Origin: Diploptera punctata
Taxonomy: Eukaryota; Arthropoda; Insecta; Blattodea; Blaberidae
Direction of reading: 5' to 3'
NCBI GenBank assembly: GCA_030220185.1
Contig: JASPKZ010003422.1
Coordinates: forward strand, 289,100 to 353,099
DNA length: 64,000 nucleotides
Below the pieces are notes generated by a model, which saw nothing but the letters and a program-made list of their open reading frames with translations, was not told the origin of the DNA and ran no database searches. Below are positions 19,751 to 30,559 of the stretch, piece after piece. Position 1 is the stretch's first letter, and every line of letters begins with the position of its first letter. A program made the translations under genes and the position numbers.

Positions 19751-19795
19751 AGTACTGAAGATGAGATCGTTATGGTCTGGAAATCGCAATGTACT
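19751..19795 (+). ncRNA. Decayed hammerhead-like motif, right side
   Basis: AGTA, CTGAAGA, a GAGATC/GGTCTG stem II with one wobble, GAAA, TCGCAATG, TACT. Compared with the left copy, stem III is mismatched and the cleavage nucleotide is G, which hammerheads do not cut. Probably inactive. Confidence 0.65.
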
Positions 19796-19849
19796 TAGAA
19801 GATTTGGCTGTGCTTTCCTTCAGGTCACAAAAATTTTTCAATTTAATAT

Positions 19850-20420
19850 CTTATTCCACTGATGCACTAAACACTTTTAAACACGTTTAAAACATTTTGC
19901 AACAGTTTTAAACACATTTTAAACATCTTCCAATGTTGCAACGAGTTTTTTTTCATATTTATATATTTGCGTAAAACACGATCGTGCTACATTGCTTACT
20001 TCCTACTCTTTGTTATTTTCCCTCCACTTCCTATGTTGTTCCAGCGTTGCCACCATCAACAACCCGAACTTGCTTTTTAAATGTGATTCCACGTTCCCTG
20101 GATTTCACCTACGTTAGAGTAATTGATTTGTGTTACAGTAATTGATTTAGGTTTGGTTAGCTTTTAGGTTCCTTGCTTTTTAAAAGTGATTTGATACGTA
20201 AAATAAATTATACATTTTTAGACAAGTTCTGGGAATTTTGTGTCAATGTTGGTCATACTGATTTCACATATATATACCGCCAACTGCTGGAGGTTGCATT
20301 TATCTACCGGATAATTGGAGCACTAGCGCATGCGCACTGCGATTCTATAGAACTTAGAACAATTTTTGTGCGACCCGAAGGAAAGCATATCCGAAGATTT
20401 ATATGAGGAGAGGTAACAAA
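19850..20420 (+). repeat. Foldback-family repeat, copy 2
   Basis: It runs from 'ccactgatgcactaaacactttt' through 'gttgccaccatcaacaaccc' to 'gcgcatgcgcactgcgattctatagaacttag'. The same segment occurs inverted at 23440-24030. The 77-codon frame at 20173-20406 has no recognised domain and is interrupted in the other copies. Confidence 0.6.
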
Positions 20421-20880
20421 CATTTAATTTTACCATAACCTAAAGTGCTGTTTTTCCATACTTGCTATGTCCAAGGGGTTACACAGGCGACCACTGGAAT
20501 GTTCCATAATAATTCAGTCATTACATTATATAAAAATAATTAATAATTTGCTTACCTTTCAATGGGTTTTACAAAGATTTGTCAAATAAACTTCTCAAAT
20601 AGAAGGAAGTCTTCTCCACAATCTGCAACACCATAAACAGAGCAAGATGCTCACTTCAGTGATATGTTGTTAGAGAACAAACTACTTCAATAAAGCACTT
20701 CGTTATAAAAACTTCAGACTCGCAAAGTGATGTCCCTGGCTACTTCCTCCCCCCCCATTCTTTGGAAGTATTACACACCCAAGTTAAATATGCTAGGAAT
20801 GTGCTGTCCCCTGTGTTGTATTATTTGACTGGGAGACGAGTGCTGGCAAGTACTGGGCTTATTAAATGATCCATCACCTA
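20421..20880. other. Unassigned sequence
   Basis: No supported gene or recognised repeat. Confidence 0.4.
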
Positions 20881-20884
20881 CAGT

Positions 20885-21440
20885 AATTCAACTTCTATAG
20901 AAATAAATCACTATGAGGTTTAATTTAAGATAAAATCAAATGTTTCCAACCTCTTATCATAATTAACCTTCTAAGTAGATTGTGATTTCAAGACCACTGC
21001 AGTCCCATCTTCACGACTGATGTTACGTTGATCAGAAGAACCACTTCTTCCCTCTGTTGGTGGACCGACGAATCTCTGGATCAGGTCAGAATTTGCGGGA
21101 ATTTCGAGGTTCATAAGTTTTTGTTTTTCCAAATGTGGATTTTTTCTCAAACCGTGAGTTCATCTATTTGTGAAAGAACATCTTACAAACGTCAAAAATG
21201 GAGAAGTGGTGAAGTCAGCAGTAGCTGCTCATGCTTGGTCCGAAAAACATCTAATTGAATCAAAGGGAACTCACAGTTTGGGGGAAAAAATCCACATTCA
21301 GAAAAACAAAGAAAAACATATTAAATTCGAAATTCCTGCAAATTCTGACCTGATCTACAGGTTTAACGATCCATCAACAGAGGGAAAAAGAAGTGGTTCT
21401 TCTGATCGACATATCAGTCAATGCTTTTATGATTAATTTA
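20885..21440. mobile_element. PLE inverted-end element, second copy
   Basis: The same subfamily as 19325-19800. A minus-strand end at 20895-21060 holds a decayed hammerhead near 21014-20976 (GAAGA, GGTCTT, GAAA, then a TACT stem). A plus-strand part at 21170-21400 reads KEHLTNVKNGEVVKSAVAAH, AWSEKHLIESKG, then frameshifts to KIHIQKNKEKHIKFEIPANS and DLIYRFNDPSTEGKR. A matching right terminus with a decayed hammerhead is displaced to 21820-21905 by a tRNA-like repeat inserted between. Confidence 0.7.
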
Positions 21441-21815
21441 ACACTTCTCACTGAAGGATAAATTATATTTAAAGAGAAATACTCTCAAATTTGAAGAGAA
21501 TTTTTTTTTGCCTAGACCGAGACTCGAACCCGGGACCTTTGGCTTGCCGGGCTAAATGCTCTACCAACTGAGCTACTGAGACGAGTTGCGATCTAGATGC
21601 AAATTTTTCTCTTATATACATCGTAATTCCCTTGTGCCAAATGCTCTGAAACCTTTTGTTTCTATCTTTGCAAATGGTGGCTTCTTAGTTAAGAAGACAT
21701 TTATTGAGAATTTAACACTACTTTATAAAGCAAGTAGGGATTCTGTTGATGTTTTTATTATTAATTTAACACTTCTCACTGAAGGATAAATTATATATTT
21801 TCTCTTGAAACATAA
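21441..21815 (-). repeat. tRNA-like repeat inserted inside a PLE end
   Basis: The core at 21582-21510 is 73 nt, with D, T and anticodon arms recognisable. The same end unit ('taacacttctcactgaaggataaattatat') is present both before (21439-21468) and after (21766-21795) the core and body, giving a 320-bp element with about 30-60 bp direct repeats at its ends. Confidence 0.7.
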
Positions 21816-21910
21816 CATCAGTCGTCAAGATGGTACTGCAATTGTCTTGAAATCGTGATCTACTTACAAGATTAATTATAAGGACAGGTATCAAACATTT
21901 GATTTTATCT
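21816..21910 (+). mobile_element. PLE 3' end, displaced right terminus
   Basis: 'cataacatcagtcgtcaagatgg', a GAAATCGTGATCTACTT string (hammerhead stem III and cleavage side) and 'caaacatttgattttatctcacc' match the right end of the PLE at 19740-19800. It belongs with the element at 20885-21440. Confidence 0.6.
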
Positions 21911-22034
21911 CACCTACAGTAATTGTCAACCAAATTAATAATCCTGCAACTATGTTCTACCCGGGATCTGGTGTACATTAACTTGTCCCATTGGAACCTA
22001 ACAAAATGAAGTGACTGAACATCCATTTCTTAAA

Positions 22035-22610
22035 ATATATTGCAAATGTTGGCCATTCAGATAGATATCTTCACCATTTAGCAGTTTTCCTCAAGTGTTT
22101 GCACATGTGAACAATTCTACAGGCATACATATTTAACTGTAAAACAAAAAAGTTGTAAGCATCGTTGCAAAATGTTTAAAATAGTACAACTGTTAGTAAA
22201 GATGGAAAAAGCGCATAGTGCAAAGTATTACAAGAATATAAGGAACAAGTTCACAATATTGTACATAATTTTTCTAAGTTCTACAGATTTGCAGTGCGCA
22301 TGCACGAGTTGCTGTAATGGTTAACATAGCAGCTGAGGTTATCTATCTGTCTCACGATTTTCCAAACATCCTTATGCTATTGTTGCACCACACACTTTTA
22401 AACAAGTTTCATATTTTTTAACATTTCTTACAATTTTTAAATATTTTTATAATTATCCGAATATTGTGAATCGAGTTCTACAGATACACAAATGCTTAAT
22501 GTAACATCTGCTAGATGACTTTCAAATCATTACCAACTTTCGAGATAAATTCCCAAATGCTAAAACAAAATGGACGTAAACTTACTTCCCATTTCCTAAC
22601 CTAAAAAAAC
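22035..22610. repeat. Foldback-family repeat, copy 3
   Basis: It contains 'gcagtgcgcatgcacgagttgctgtaatggttaacatagc', 'ttacaatttttaaatattt' and 'aatgtaacatctgctagatgactttcaaatc', shared with 24525-24580 and 23095-23120. No coding content. Confidence 0.5.
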
Positions 22611-22619
22611 AAATTACAT

Positions 22620-22912
22620 GTATCCATCCATCTATAGTAATTCCTCGAGAGCAGGTCTTTCACTGCAATCATGCCATTTTCATGCTATATGCTCTGCAGC
22701 TTTACTAAGGAATTATAGGTGTGGTAGCTTCCCATTGCTTTCCACACCAGTGAAGGATGGTAATGATAATAAGGATGGTGGCTGGAGGATTTTGGGCCCT
22801 AAGTTTCCTGACATTTGTCTTACAGGTGAAGAAAAACCTCACCCAGGAAGCTTGTCCCGACTGGGGATCCAAACCAGACCCGTTACGTGACAAGGCAGCA
22901 CGTGGACTCTAA
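22620..22912 (-). mobile_element. tRNA-headed SINE, 'GGTGTGGAAAGC' family
   Basis: On the minus strand the head at the right end gives way to 'CAGTCGGGACAAGCTTCCTG', 'GGTGAGGTTTTTC', 'CACCTGTAAGACAAATGTCA', 'CTTCACTGGTGTGGAAAGCA', 'GGAAGCTACCAC', and the tail 'GCATGAAAATGGCATGATTGCAGTGAAAGACCTGC'. Three more copies lie at 27635-27290, 50455-50345 (truncated) and 51005-51268. Confidence 0.75.
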
Positions 22913-22959
22913 ATGTATAATAAACTATAAACAAACTTGTCCCATCGGAATCTAACAAA

Positions 22960-23180
22960 ATGAAGTTAATTTCTTGAAATATGGTTTGGAATTATTTGTG
23001 AATGTTGGTAACACCGATTTGAGAATCATCTATCGGATGCTACAATAAGCATTTACACGGCTGTAGAACTCTACTCACATGAATATAAATGCTGAATGTA
23101 ACATCCGCTAGATGGCTCTCAAATCGGTGTTAACATTTGCAAATAATTCCAAATAATATTTCAAGAAATTAATTTCATTC
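22960..23180. repeat. Foldback repeat with arms of about 75 bp
   Basis: The left arm 22967-23045 ('taatttcttgaaatatggtttggaattatttg ... caccgatttgag') is mirrored by the right arm 23100-23178. The spacer (about 55 bp) contains 'acaataagcatttacacggc'. It belongs to the same family as the repeats at 19-25.6 kb. Confidence 0.75.
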
Positions 23181-23415
23181 TCCACCACATACAAAACTAC
23201 CAGAACAACTGGAAAGCCAATCTTCAACGAATGTCGTCTCATAGAATTCCAAAAGCAATGCTTCATTACTGTCCACAAGACAAAAATCGCTGCGCTGGGA
23301 CGTCCAAAAAAAGAGCTGGATGTAAAATTCCTATTGAGACCGTAACAGGCCACACGCCTAATACTTGCATGGATGATGATTTCATTTTGTTTGATTCAGA
23401 TCGGACAAGTTAGAG
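23165..23415 (+). pseudogene. LINE C-terminal remnant
   Basis: The plus strand reads QNNWKANLQRMSSHRIPKAM, LHYCPQDKNRCAGTSKKRAG, then 'ETVTGHTPNT'. The NW..HLxRMxxxRIPKxxxxYxP pattern is a common C-terminal tail of insect LINE ORF2 proteins, and the same subfamily is seen in antisense at 34850-35080. It has one frameshift after 'GTSKK'. Confidence 0.7.
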
Positions 23416-23429
23416 ATAAGGTGGAGAAA

Positions 23430-24040
23430 CCATCGCACATAAATTCTTCTAAGTTCTATAGAATCCCAGTGTGCATGAGCTAGTGCTTCATGTAATCCCA
23501 GAAAGATAAATGCAACCTCCAGCAGTTGGCAGTATATGTATGTGAAATCAGTATGACCAACATTGACACAAAATTACCAGAACTTGTCTAAAAATGTATA
23601 ATTAACACGAAATGAACTAGTAGAAATATGATTTTATGTGGTAACCATCCGACATTTTGAATTTTTCATAAAATAACACATATTCACATTTAAAAAGCAA
23701 GGAACCTAAAAGCTAACTAAACCTAAATCAATTACTGTAACACAAATCAATTACTCTAACGTAGGTGAAATCCAGGGAACATAAAAGTGATGTTGGCAAC
23801 ATCTGGAGTATTTTGGGTTGTTGATGGTGGCAACGTTGTAACAACATAGGAAGAGGATGGAAAATAGCAGAAAGTAGCAAGTAAGCAATGTAGCACGACC
23901 ATGTTTTACATAAATATATAAATATAAAAAAAGATTGTTGCAACATCGGAAGATGTTTAAAACGTGTTTAAAAGTGTTGCAAAATGTTTTAAACATGTTT
24001 AGTGCATCAGTGGCATAAGAAATAAGATTGAAAATTTTGT
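23430..24040 (-). repeat. Foldback-family repeat, copy 5 (inverse of copy 2)
   Basis: Reverse complement of 19850-20400: 'ttctaagttctatagaatcc', 'aacctccagcagttggc', 'gtgaaatcagtatgaccaacattgacaca', 'gttgatggtggcaacgtt', 'aaaacatgtttagtgcatcagtgg'. Copies 2 and 5 lie about 3.5 kb apart in opposite orientation, so the whole interval could fold. Confidence 0.65.
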
Positions 24041-24099
24041 GCGACGGTTTGTATAGCACACCCGTCCGAGTCAGACACCACGTGCATGCACCAACAGGG

Positions 24100-24470
24100 T
24101 TTTATTTTCAAATTACTTTCCACCATTTACAACAAATTTTACATTTTTTCTAACGATTATTTGAACATATTCATCTATGATATTTAACTATATATGTAAC
24201 ATGAAGACATGGCAGCCATACTGATTTTAAAGAATATTCTATACAACAACAGGTCAACTAACATAGGGTATGTACTTCAATATTTGAGAACTTACTATTT
24301 TTTTTTTGGTGTTGCATTCTTTCACAGGATAGAGTGCTTAAATTGCATTAGGTTTGCTAAATAGCATGTATAATGTTGGCTGCATTGCGATATTTCATAG
24401 AGTATACCGCTTTGCGTTTGTTGGCACATGTGCGTGGTGTCTGAGAAAAAATTCTCACTGTGCTTAATGG
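24100..24470 (+). repeat. Unnamed interspersed repeat shared with loqs intron 3
   Basis: 'ttttcaaattactttccaccatttac', 'atatttaactatatatgtaac' and 'gacatggcagccatactgattttaa' match 11905-12430 closely. Non-coding. Confidence 0.55.
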
Positions 24471-24474
24471 AAAA

Positions 24475-25645
24475 AGTCGGTTATATGTCTCACACAAATT
24501 CTTCTAAGTTCCACAGAATCGCAGTGCGCGAGTTGCTGTAATGGTTAATATAGCCTCCAGTAGATGGTTCTGCAGTCGGCGTTACCAACTTTGGGAATAA
24601 ATTTCCACACGCAAAAAAAAATGGATGTTAACTAACTTGCCATTTCCTAACAAAAGAAAACAATTTACATATTCCTGCATAAAACAGAATTGTTTTGAAA
24701 CATGTCCAAGAACAAATCAACATTAATATTGAGGTAAGATGTCCAGACCAAAAATAATATAATTTACATGTATATTATTTATTCCCAAATGCTTAAAAAA
24801 ATGGACGTAATCCAACTTCCCATTTCCTAACGTAACAAAACAATTTACATGCGTACTATTTAATGAACTATAAACTAATTTTATGTACACTAACACTAAA
24901 TATGGTTTGAAATTATTTTCGGGTGTGGTAGGTTACATGCCCATCACAATTCTACACGTACATTCTTATGCCACTGATACACTAAACATGTTTTGTACTG
25001 TTTTAAACATTTTGCAACGATCTTCAAGCTTACTTTACAATATTTTATATTTATATATTTACGTAAAACATGATCCTGGATACATTACTTGCTTGCTACT
25101 TTCCCATGTTGTTCCAACGTTGCCACCATTTGAAAATAATTTCAAACCATATTTAGTGTTAGTGTACGTAAAATTAGTTTATAGTTTATTAAATAGTACG
25201 CATGTAAATTGTTTTGTTACGTTAGGAAATGGGAAGTTGGTTTACGTCCATTTTTTAAAGCATTTGGTAAATGGCTTTAGTTAAAGTACATTTTTTTTTT
25301 TGCATTTGGAAATTTATTCCCAAAGTTGGTAACGCCGACTACCGGAGGCTATATTAACCATTACAGCAACTCGCGCAAGCGCACTGCGATTCTGTGGAAC
25401 TTAGAAGAATTCGTCTGAGACATAGAACCGACTTTTTCCTTATTTTCAAACGGTGGCAACGTTGGAACAACATGGGAAAGTAGCAAGTAATGTATCCACG
25501 ATCATGTTTTACGTAAATATATAAATATAAAATACTGTAAAGAAAGCTTGAAGATCGTTGCAAAATGTTTAAAACAGTACATAAGAATCTACGTGTAGAA
25601 TTGTGATGGGCATATAATCTACCACACCCGGTAAAGGCATTCTAA
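24475..25645. repeat. Large foldback (inverted repeat) cluster
   Basis: Outer arms: 24925-25130 ('gtgtggtaggttacatgccc ... gttccaacgttgccaccattt') and 25440-25635 (its inverse). Inner pair: 24500-24670 ('ccacagaatcgcagtgcgcgag ... acaatttacat') and 25195-25410 (its inverse). A truncated PLE terminus with hammerhead-like stem II and III lies inside at 24680-24750 ('aaaacagaattgttttgaaa', ACATGT). The arms keep short frames open on both strands; these are not genes. Confidence 0.7.
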
Positions 25646-26855
25646 ACTTGAGCCGAACCAGTGAAGAGCATGCTAACCACTAGTACCGGCATGTTGAAGT
25701 TCAAGATTGAAATATGAGGGAGTCTGAGTACAATGTCGGCCTTCTTTCGCCCAACGTTCAATTAAGACTCAGGTGATACGAGACGTCACACAAAATCGTT
25801 CACCCGTGTGGTAACGCTTATCACCATGGCTCATCAAAAAATGTTAACACTTATTTTTAATCTAAAACCATAACGAATTTAAAAATGATTATATGTATTT
25901 TACTAGAAAAATAAATTAGGAATCTAAATGTTCAAGTGCATATAAATACCTCCTACGCCCTAGACAAAGAAAACTAAATGCCGGTTACATAGACGCCCAA
26001 ACAATAGAATCGACCCATTAGAACATTCAATAAGAATTCAGTCGTTACCAGTAACACATTATATAAATGTAATTCATGTTTCGCTTATCGTTTAATATGT
26101 TTTTGAACACTTACCAAATAAACTATACAATTTTAAGATGTCTTTTCCAAAACGCTCTACAATTCAGGTGAGTTGAACAAAAGGATCAGTAACTTAATAT
26201 GGCTTCCTCTGTGGCTTCCTAACTGCTGAGGCACTGACTCTTCCTCTATATTCTATGCCGGAAATACCCCAATTTGTCAATCTACAGATAGCCAACTTAA
26301 CAGCAAAAGTGAAATGAACTACACATTAATTTTACATGAAAATAGTAAATTAAAATTGTTTAAAATATAATGAAACTGTCTGAAAATACAAGATTTTCCA
26401 TAAACGTTATATAACATTAATGACTTACGGGATTTGTTGTCTCACAATATTTGTTCAAGTTTTCTAACCTGCTCCAATGGAAAGAACTGGAAATTGACAA
26501 ACAAAAATAATGAAATAACTAATAATTATAAAATGTATATAATTATTATTATTATTAAATTAAAATTATAATTAATTAAAAAATGATTTAGCTTGGCGTT
26601 ATAAAAATTCCACACCTTATGAAATAACACACTAATCAATTTGGCGGGAAAGGCAAGGTAGCAACCAGCGATAACTCAGGCAGCAATATTAGGTCCACCC
26701 AATTTCACCACAGAAAAATATCAGTTAGTGTTAAAATTGTTAATGGAGACTTCAGGTCATAATCACATTAAAAACAAAATCCTATTTGAAGGCATCAAAA
26801 CCTAATTGATTTTCCCTTTAATAAAGTTCCTATATGGTACAAGTAAATTTGGTAA
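25646..26855. other. Unassigned AT-rich sequence
   Basis: A SINE-like scrap lies at 25650-25760. A/T-rich simple sequence (attattattatta) lies at about 26540-26580. No gene supported. Confidence 0.4.
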
Positions 26856-26859
26856 AGTG

Positions 26860-27095
26860 ATCCCACTACTAGCCTTTGGGATAGTAGGAGGTTAGGGCTC
26901 TCAAATTTTATAGACAATCGACACTTGATGTCAAACCGGTTGAAGTCCCTGAACAAGCATCCTGGAATTCATTTCATTTAGAACAGTCCAATCCAGGACC
27001 ATGGAGGCAAGTTAAAAAATCCTGACCCCCGTCGGGACTCAAACCCTGGACTTTGCTACTTCCAGCATATTACTTTAATCAACTATGCTATATTG
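26860..27095 (-). mobile_element. tRNA-headed SINE, minus strand
   Basis: On the minus strand the head (about 27090-27010) has GGGTTTGAGTCCCGACGG as a B-box-like string. The tail contains 'ttgcctccatggtcctggattgg' and 'ccggtttgacatcaagtgtcg'. Related heads are at 34610-34705 and 36995-37075. Confidence 0.5.
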
Positions 27096-27284
27096 ACCAT
27101 ATTATCGTCCATGCAATACTTGTCTTGCCACACATATTAGAGAATCAAATAGATGCACATTTGTGCGGAATTCTAATTATTAAATATTCGATGCAATTTA
27201 TACTGTTTCGCCAGACAAAACATTTCAACTATTTTAGCCGGTTACGGTGGATCAATCGCATGAAAAGTATCCTATCCTGTCCCA

Positions 27285-27640
27285 CTCATCTAATTAATAT
27301 CCATTCATAGTAATTCTGCCCGAAGGCAGGTCCTTCACTGCAATCATAGCATTTTCATGCTATGCTTTGCAGATTTACTAGGAAATTGTGTAGGTGTGGT
27401 AGTTTCCCGTTGCTTTCCACACCGGTGAAGGATGATGGTGATAATGATAAGGATGATGATGGCCATATGATTTCGGGGACCGTTTGGGCCTTAAAGTTTT
27501 CCTGACATTTGTCTTATAGGTGAGGAAAAACCCCGATAAAAACCTCACCCAGAAAAACTGTCCCGACCAGGGATCGAACCCGGGCCCGCTATGTGACAAG
27601 GCAGCACGCTACCTCGAGACTACAGCGGTGGACTCTAATT
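27285..27640 (-). mobile_element. Full-length tRNA-headed SINE, 'GGTGTGGAAAGC' family
   Basis: The most complete copy. The head on the minus strand contains 'CCACCGCTGTAGTCTCGAGG' and 'GGGCCCGGGTTCGATCCC', the body 'GGGTGAGGTTTTTATCGGGG', a GAT/ATC-rich region, 'CACCGGTGTGGAAAGCAACG', and the tail 'GACCTGCCTTCGGGCAGAAT'. The 73-codon minus frame over it is a shadow. Confidence 0.75.
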
Positions 27641-28290
27641 AATATATAAGAATGAATGTTTGTACTTTATGTGCGGCCATACTGTTGATCCGATTGTGAT
27701 GGGGCTTTTTGCAAAATCTTCAGGTGATTCCCGGGATAAACGAAGGCTACACCCTTAAAAAATCGCTCTTTATAGTGGAAAACAGTAGCTCTTTGGACAC
27801 TTAAATGGCTTACGCTGCCTAAACCATAACGCACAAAATTAATGTATACAGAATTGAATATCTCAAAAAGCTCTAGAAAAAAGTCTGCAACAGCATATGT
27901 TTATCTCTTACGGATAACTCACAATAACCATTTTTGTCTTTCATTGATGCCAAGAAGATCCGAGACAAGTACGTAGATTCCTGTGCAAGCATAGCAGGTA
28001 TTCTTTTACGGATAACTCACAGTAACGAATTTTGTCTTTTAGCTCATTTATGCCAAGAAGATCAAGATAAGTTAATTCCTGAGTAATCAGCTCGGGGAAT
28101 CTTAAAATAATTACGATATACATTTATAATTATTTTTCATTTTACTTATTCAATTAATCATAAGAAGTACATAATTTTTGTCTTTCAGCTCATTTATGCC
28201 AAAAAGATCGGGATGAGTAGATTCCCGGACAACGCTGGGCAAACAGCATGGGGTATCTAAAAATAATTACGATATAAATTTTTCCTTTCG
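27630..28290 (+). mobile_element. Helitron-like non-autonomous element with internal tandem repeats
   Basis: It begins TCTAATTAATATATAAGAAT, then 'tttgtactttatgtgcggccatactgttgatccgattgtgatgg', wording typical of the 5' end of an abundant insect Helitron-like family. It ends near 'ttcccggacaacgctgggca-aacagc', like the 3' ends of that family. Between are three diverged copies of 'ttttgtctttcagctcatttatgccaagaagatc' (about 27930, 28035 and 28180). Neither a CTRR end nor a hairpin is clear. Confidence 0.45.
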
Positions 28291-28294
28291 ATTA

Positions 28295-28562
28295 TTTAAC
28301 TAAGCATCATCATCCTGCCAGGTATTAGTCCTAGAAGAACTGTTACGGCCTGAGAAAGCGGTTTTCGTGCCATCTTTTCATAGGTCGACCAAGTGACCGT
28401 TTCCCATTTGGACAGTAGTTCATTATTGCCTTGGGGATCCTGTATCTAGCCATTCTTGAGACATGTTCCTTCCAGTTTAGCTGATATCTGGAGATGTAGT
28501 CCAGTATTGGTGACACATTAAGTTCTTGAAGGATTTCTACATTTTTCTTTCGATCTCATTTT
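28295..28562 (-). pseudogene. LINE C-terminal fragment, minus strand
   Basis: The minus strand reads from about 28560: RSKEKCRNPSRT-like text, 'LEYISRYQLNWKEHVSRM'-style text with breaks, then 'VTWSTYEKMARKPLSQAV'. It is the same tail family as 34850-35080 (RKxxxNILKEL...YQLNW...HLxRM). It directly abuts a plus-strand LINE fragment, so two copies sit back to back. Confidence 0.6.
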
Positions 28563-28950
28563 GTGTAGCCAGCTGTTCAGCGCATTACAAGTATTTGAGA
28601 ATAAAGTTCTTAAGAAAATATTTGGACCAAAGAGAGATGAACAGACAGGTGAATGGAGAAAACTACTTAATAGTGAGCTACATGCTATATATAGGAAGCC
28701 AGATATAATACGAACAGTTAAGTCTCGTAGACTGCGATGGGCAGGACATGTGGCTCGTATGGGAAATGGAAGCTTCTTGTAGGAAAACGCCCAGTTGGTA
28801 GACCAAGAATGATGTGGGAGAATAACATTATCCATGATTTGAGGGAAGTAGATTATACAGCAGATGATTCAAAAACTTTAGCTCAGGATAGGGATGTATG
28901 GGGAACTTATGTCGGCATGGCCATGAACCAATAGGTTCGATAGAAAGAAG
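28563..28950 (+). pseudogene. LINE ORF2 C-terminus and 3' end, plus strand
   Basis: Reads ALQVFENKVLKKIFGPKRDE, QTGEWRKLLNSELHAIYRKP, DIIRTVKSRRLRWAGHVARM, then a frameshift and VGKRPVGRPRMMWENNIIHD, LREVDYTADDSKTLAQDRDV, ending MNQ. The ENKxLRKIFGPKRDE ... SRRLRWAGHVARM ... GRPRxxWEDNI pattern is a very common insect LINE tail. The last bases 'ccatgaaccaataggttcgatag' are the 3' end seen inverted at 31675 and 42154. The frameshift near 28775 makes it dead. Confidence 0.8.
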
Positions 28951-29244
28951 AGAAGGAGAGGTAACACCACTGTGAAGGTTGGAATTTAATAATAATCTAA
29001 AAATAAACACATAAAAAATAATTTATCACTTTTCACATGTGAACATGTTACATAAAGCATATCTTGATAACAGCAACAGAAAACAACTACATGTTGAGTG
29101 CATCAGGCCAGGTCCAAACTGCACTTCTTTATTTTATCATATTCATTTTTAATATACTTGGTTTTTATTTATTCAAATTTAAATATTTTTTACCTCAATT
29201 TTTATTTCTTTGGTCATAACATAAATAACGTCTCGAGTGATAGA

Positions 29245-29600
29245 GGTACATTTAAATTAATGTTGGGAAGCATTTTAAAATATTTACATATTTAATGTAA
29301 ACAGCGATGTTTGAAAACAAATCAGAAATCACTGCAACTTGATCATATTATTTATTGCCAAATACGATTGCAATATTGTAAGAATGCACCCTAGTGGAGA
29401 AATAATGAAACACATCAAACTGTATATTATAACCAACATTATAGGTTATTCATTTATTTTTTTTAGTAAACGACTCAGTAAAATCAAGGAATGTTCATTA
29501 TTTGCTATATTCAATGTATCTGTTGGGAAAAAATAATGCTCTGACCTGTTCAGAATATTAAAAAGGAGGAGTTTTCTTTATCACAAAAGTAGGAACTGAT
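29245..29600 (+). repeat. Unnamed interspersed repeat X, copy 1 (partial)
   Basis: It shares with 32095-32620 and 42955-43510 the strings 'aaaatatttatatatttaatgtaaa', 'gcgatgtttgaaaacaaat', 'tattgtaagaatgcaccctagtggagaaa', 'caaactgtatattataac' and 'gttcagaatattaaaaaggagga'. Non-coding; the short frames in it are not shared between copies. Confidence 0.65.
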
Positions 29601-29860
29601 AAATGCAAATTTTTCTCTTATATGCACTGTTAATTCCCATGTACCAAATGCTATGAAACCTTTGCTTCTATCTTGCAAACGGCGGCTTCTTTATTAAGAA
29701 GACATTTAGTTGGGAATTTTACATTACTTTATAAAGCCAGTACGACTTCTTTTGATGTTTTTATTATTCATTTCACACATCTCAATGATGGATAAATCAC
29801 ATTTGAAGAGAAAAATTATACACCCAGGACCTTTGGCTCAATGGAGTTTACAATCAATTT
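29600..29860 (-). repeat. tRNA-like repeat body, core mostly lost
   Basis: 'gcaaatttttctcttatatgc', 'ccaaatgctatgaaacctttgcttctatcttgcaaacggcggcttctttattaagaagacattta', then the end unit with 'ttgaagagaaaaattatacacccaggacctttggct', where a second core begins and breaks off. Confidence 0.6.
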
Positions 29861-30175
29861 TATGAATGTTCATTATACACATTATGCACTCATATTTTAA
29901 AGTTTAGGTTTGAGTCCTGGTTGAGACAAGAATGTGAGTGTATTACAGTCTCCTGGCCTGACACATGTATTACTTCTAGCTTTGGTTATAGTAAGTAGCT
30001 TCCATTATAATTAAATTTTTCAAAAATCTCATCAAAGATGGCAACACTGTCTTTTATGTCGAGAATAAGCAAGCACAACTGTGTGTGATTCTCGTTTCAA
30101 CAAGCAGAAGATGTACACTCTCTGACTTCACTTGCTAGGCGCAACTTGAAACACAAGTATATTGACTTAAGCCGG
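29861..30175. other. Unassigned sequence
   Basis: A B-box-like 'aggtttgagtcctgg' at 29904 suggests a decayed SINE. No gene. Confidence 0.35.
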
Positions 30176-30179
30176 AGTT

Positions 30180-30395
30180 ACTATGATGATCTTGTACAAG
30201 ATTTCTGGGCTGTTGGCCGTGGTCTTGAGGCTTGTAGTTCCCCGACATTTTGCCAGAGACTGCATCCGGCATCCTCAAGGGTTGTCTTGAGACTGCCAAT
30301 TTTGTCGTCTATCTGCCCTATTTATACATTTATCCGCGGTGTGTCGCAGCCTACAGCCCGAAAATCTTCTACAAGATCATCATGAAACACAAGGT
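30180..30395. repeat. Small foldback repeat
   Basis: 'gatgatcttgtacaagatttctgggctgttgg' (30186-30217) is mirrored by 'ctacagcccgaaaatcttctacaagatcatc' (30351-30381). The enclosed frames are not supported as genes. Confidence 0.65.
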
Positions 30396-30559
30396 TTTTA
30401 TTAAAATTAGTACATCATTGTATTCTGTGAAAAGAACCTTCTAGTCCTCAGTTTCAAATTGCACTCACTCATCCAAACATGATAAGAAAATTTAACATAC
30501 TCCTGGAAAAATTATTTGATAGACCACACCATATTAAAATTAAGGAAAAGTCTCTGATT

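Larger units (their letters stand above)
19325..19800. mobile_element. PLE inverted-end element with hammerhead motifs at both sides
   Basis: The left side (19340-19485) is a PLE 3' end on the minus strand. The right side (19497-19800) is on the plus strand and carries VEKSAVAAHAWSKKHLIESKASLIKQID and 'ELTVWEKVHIQKNKRKLMNF', then IPTNFDLIQRFIGPPTEGRR. The two sides meet inside the repeated 'ctcttcttcttccctctgttag' string. Both outer ends hold hammerhead-like motifs (see separate entries). Confidence 0.75.
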
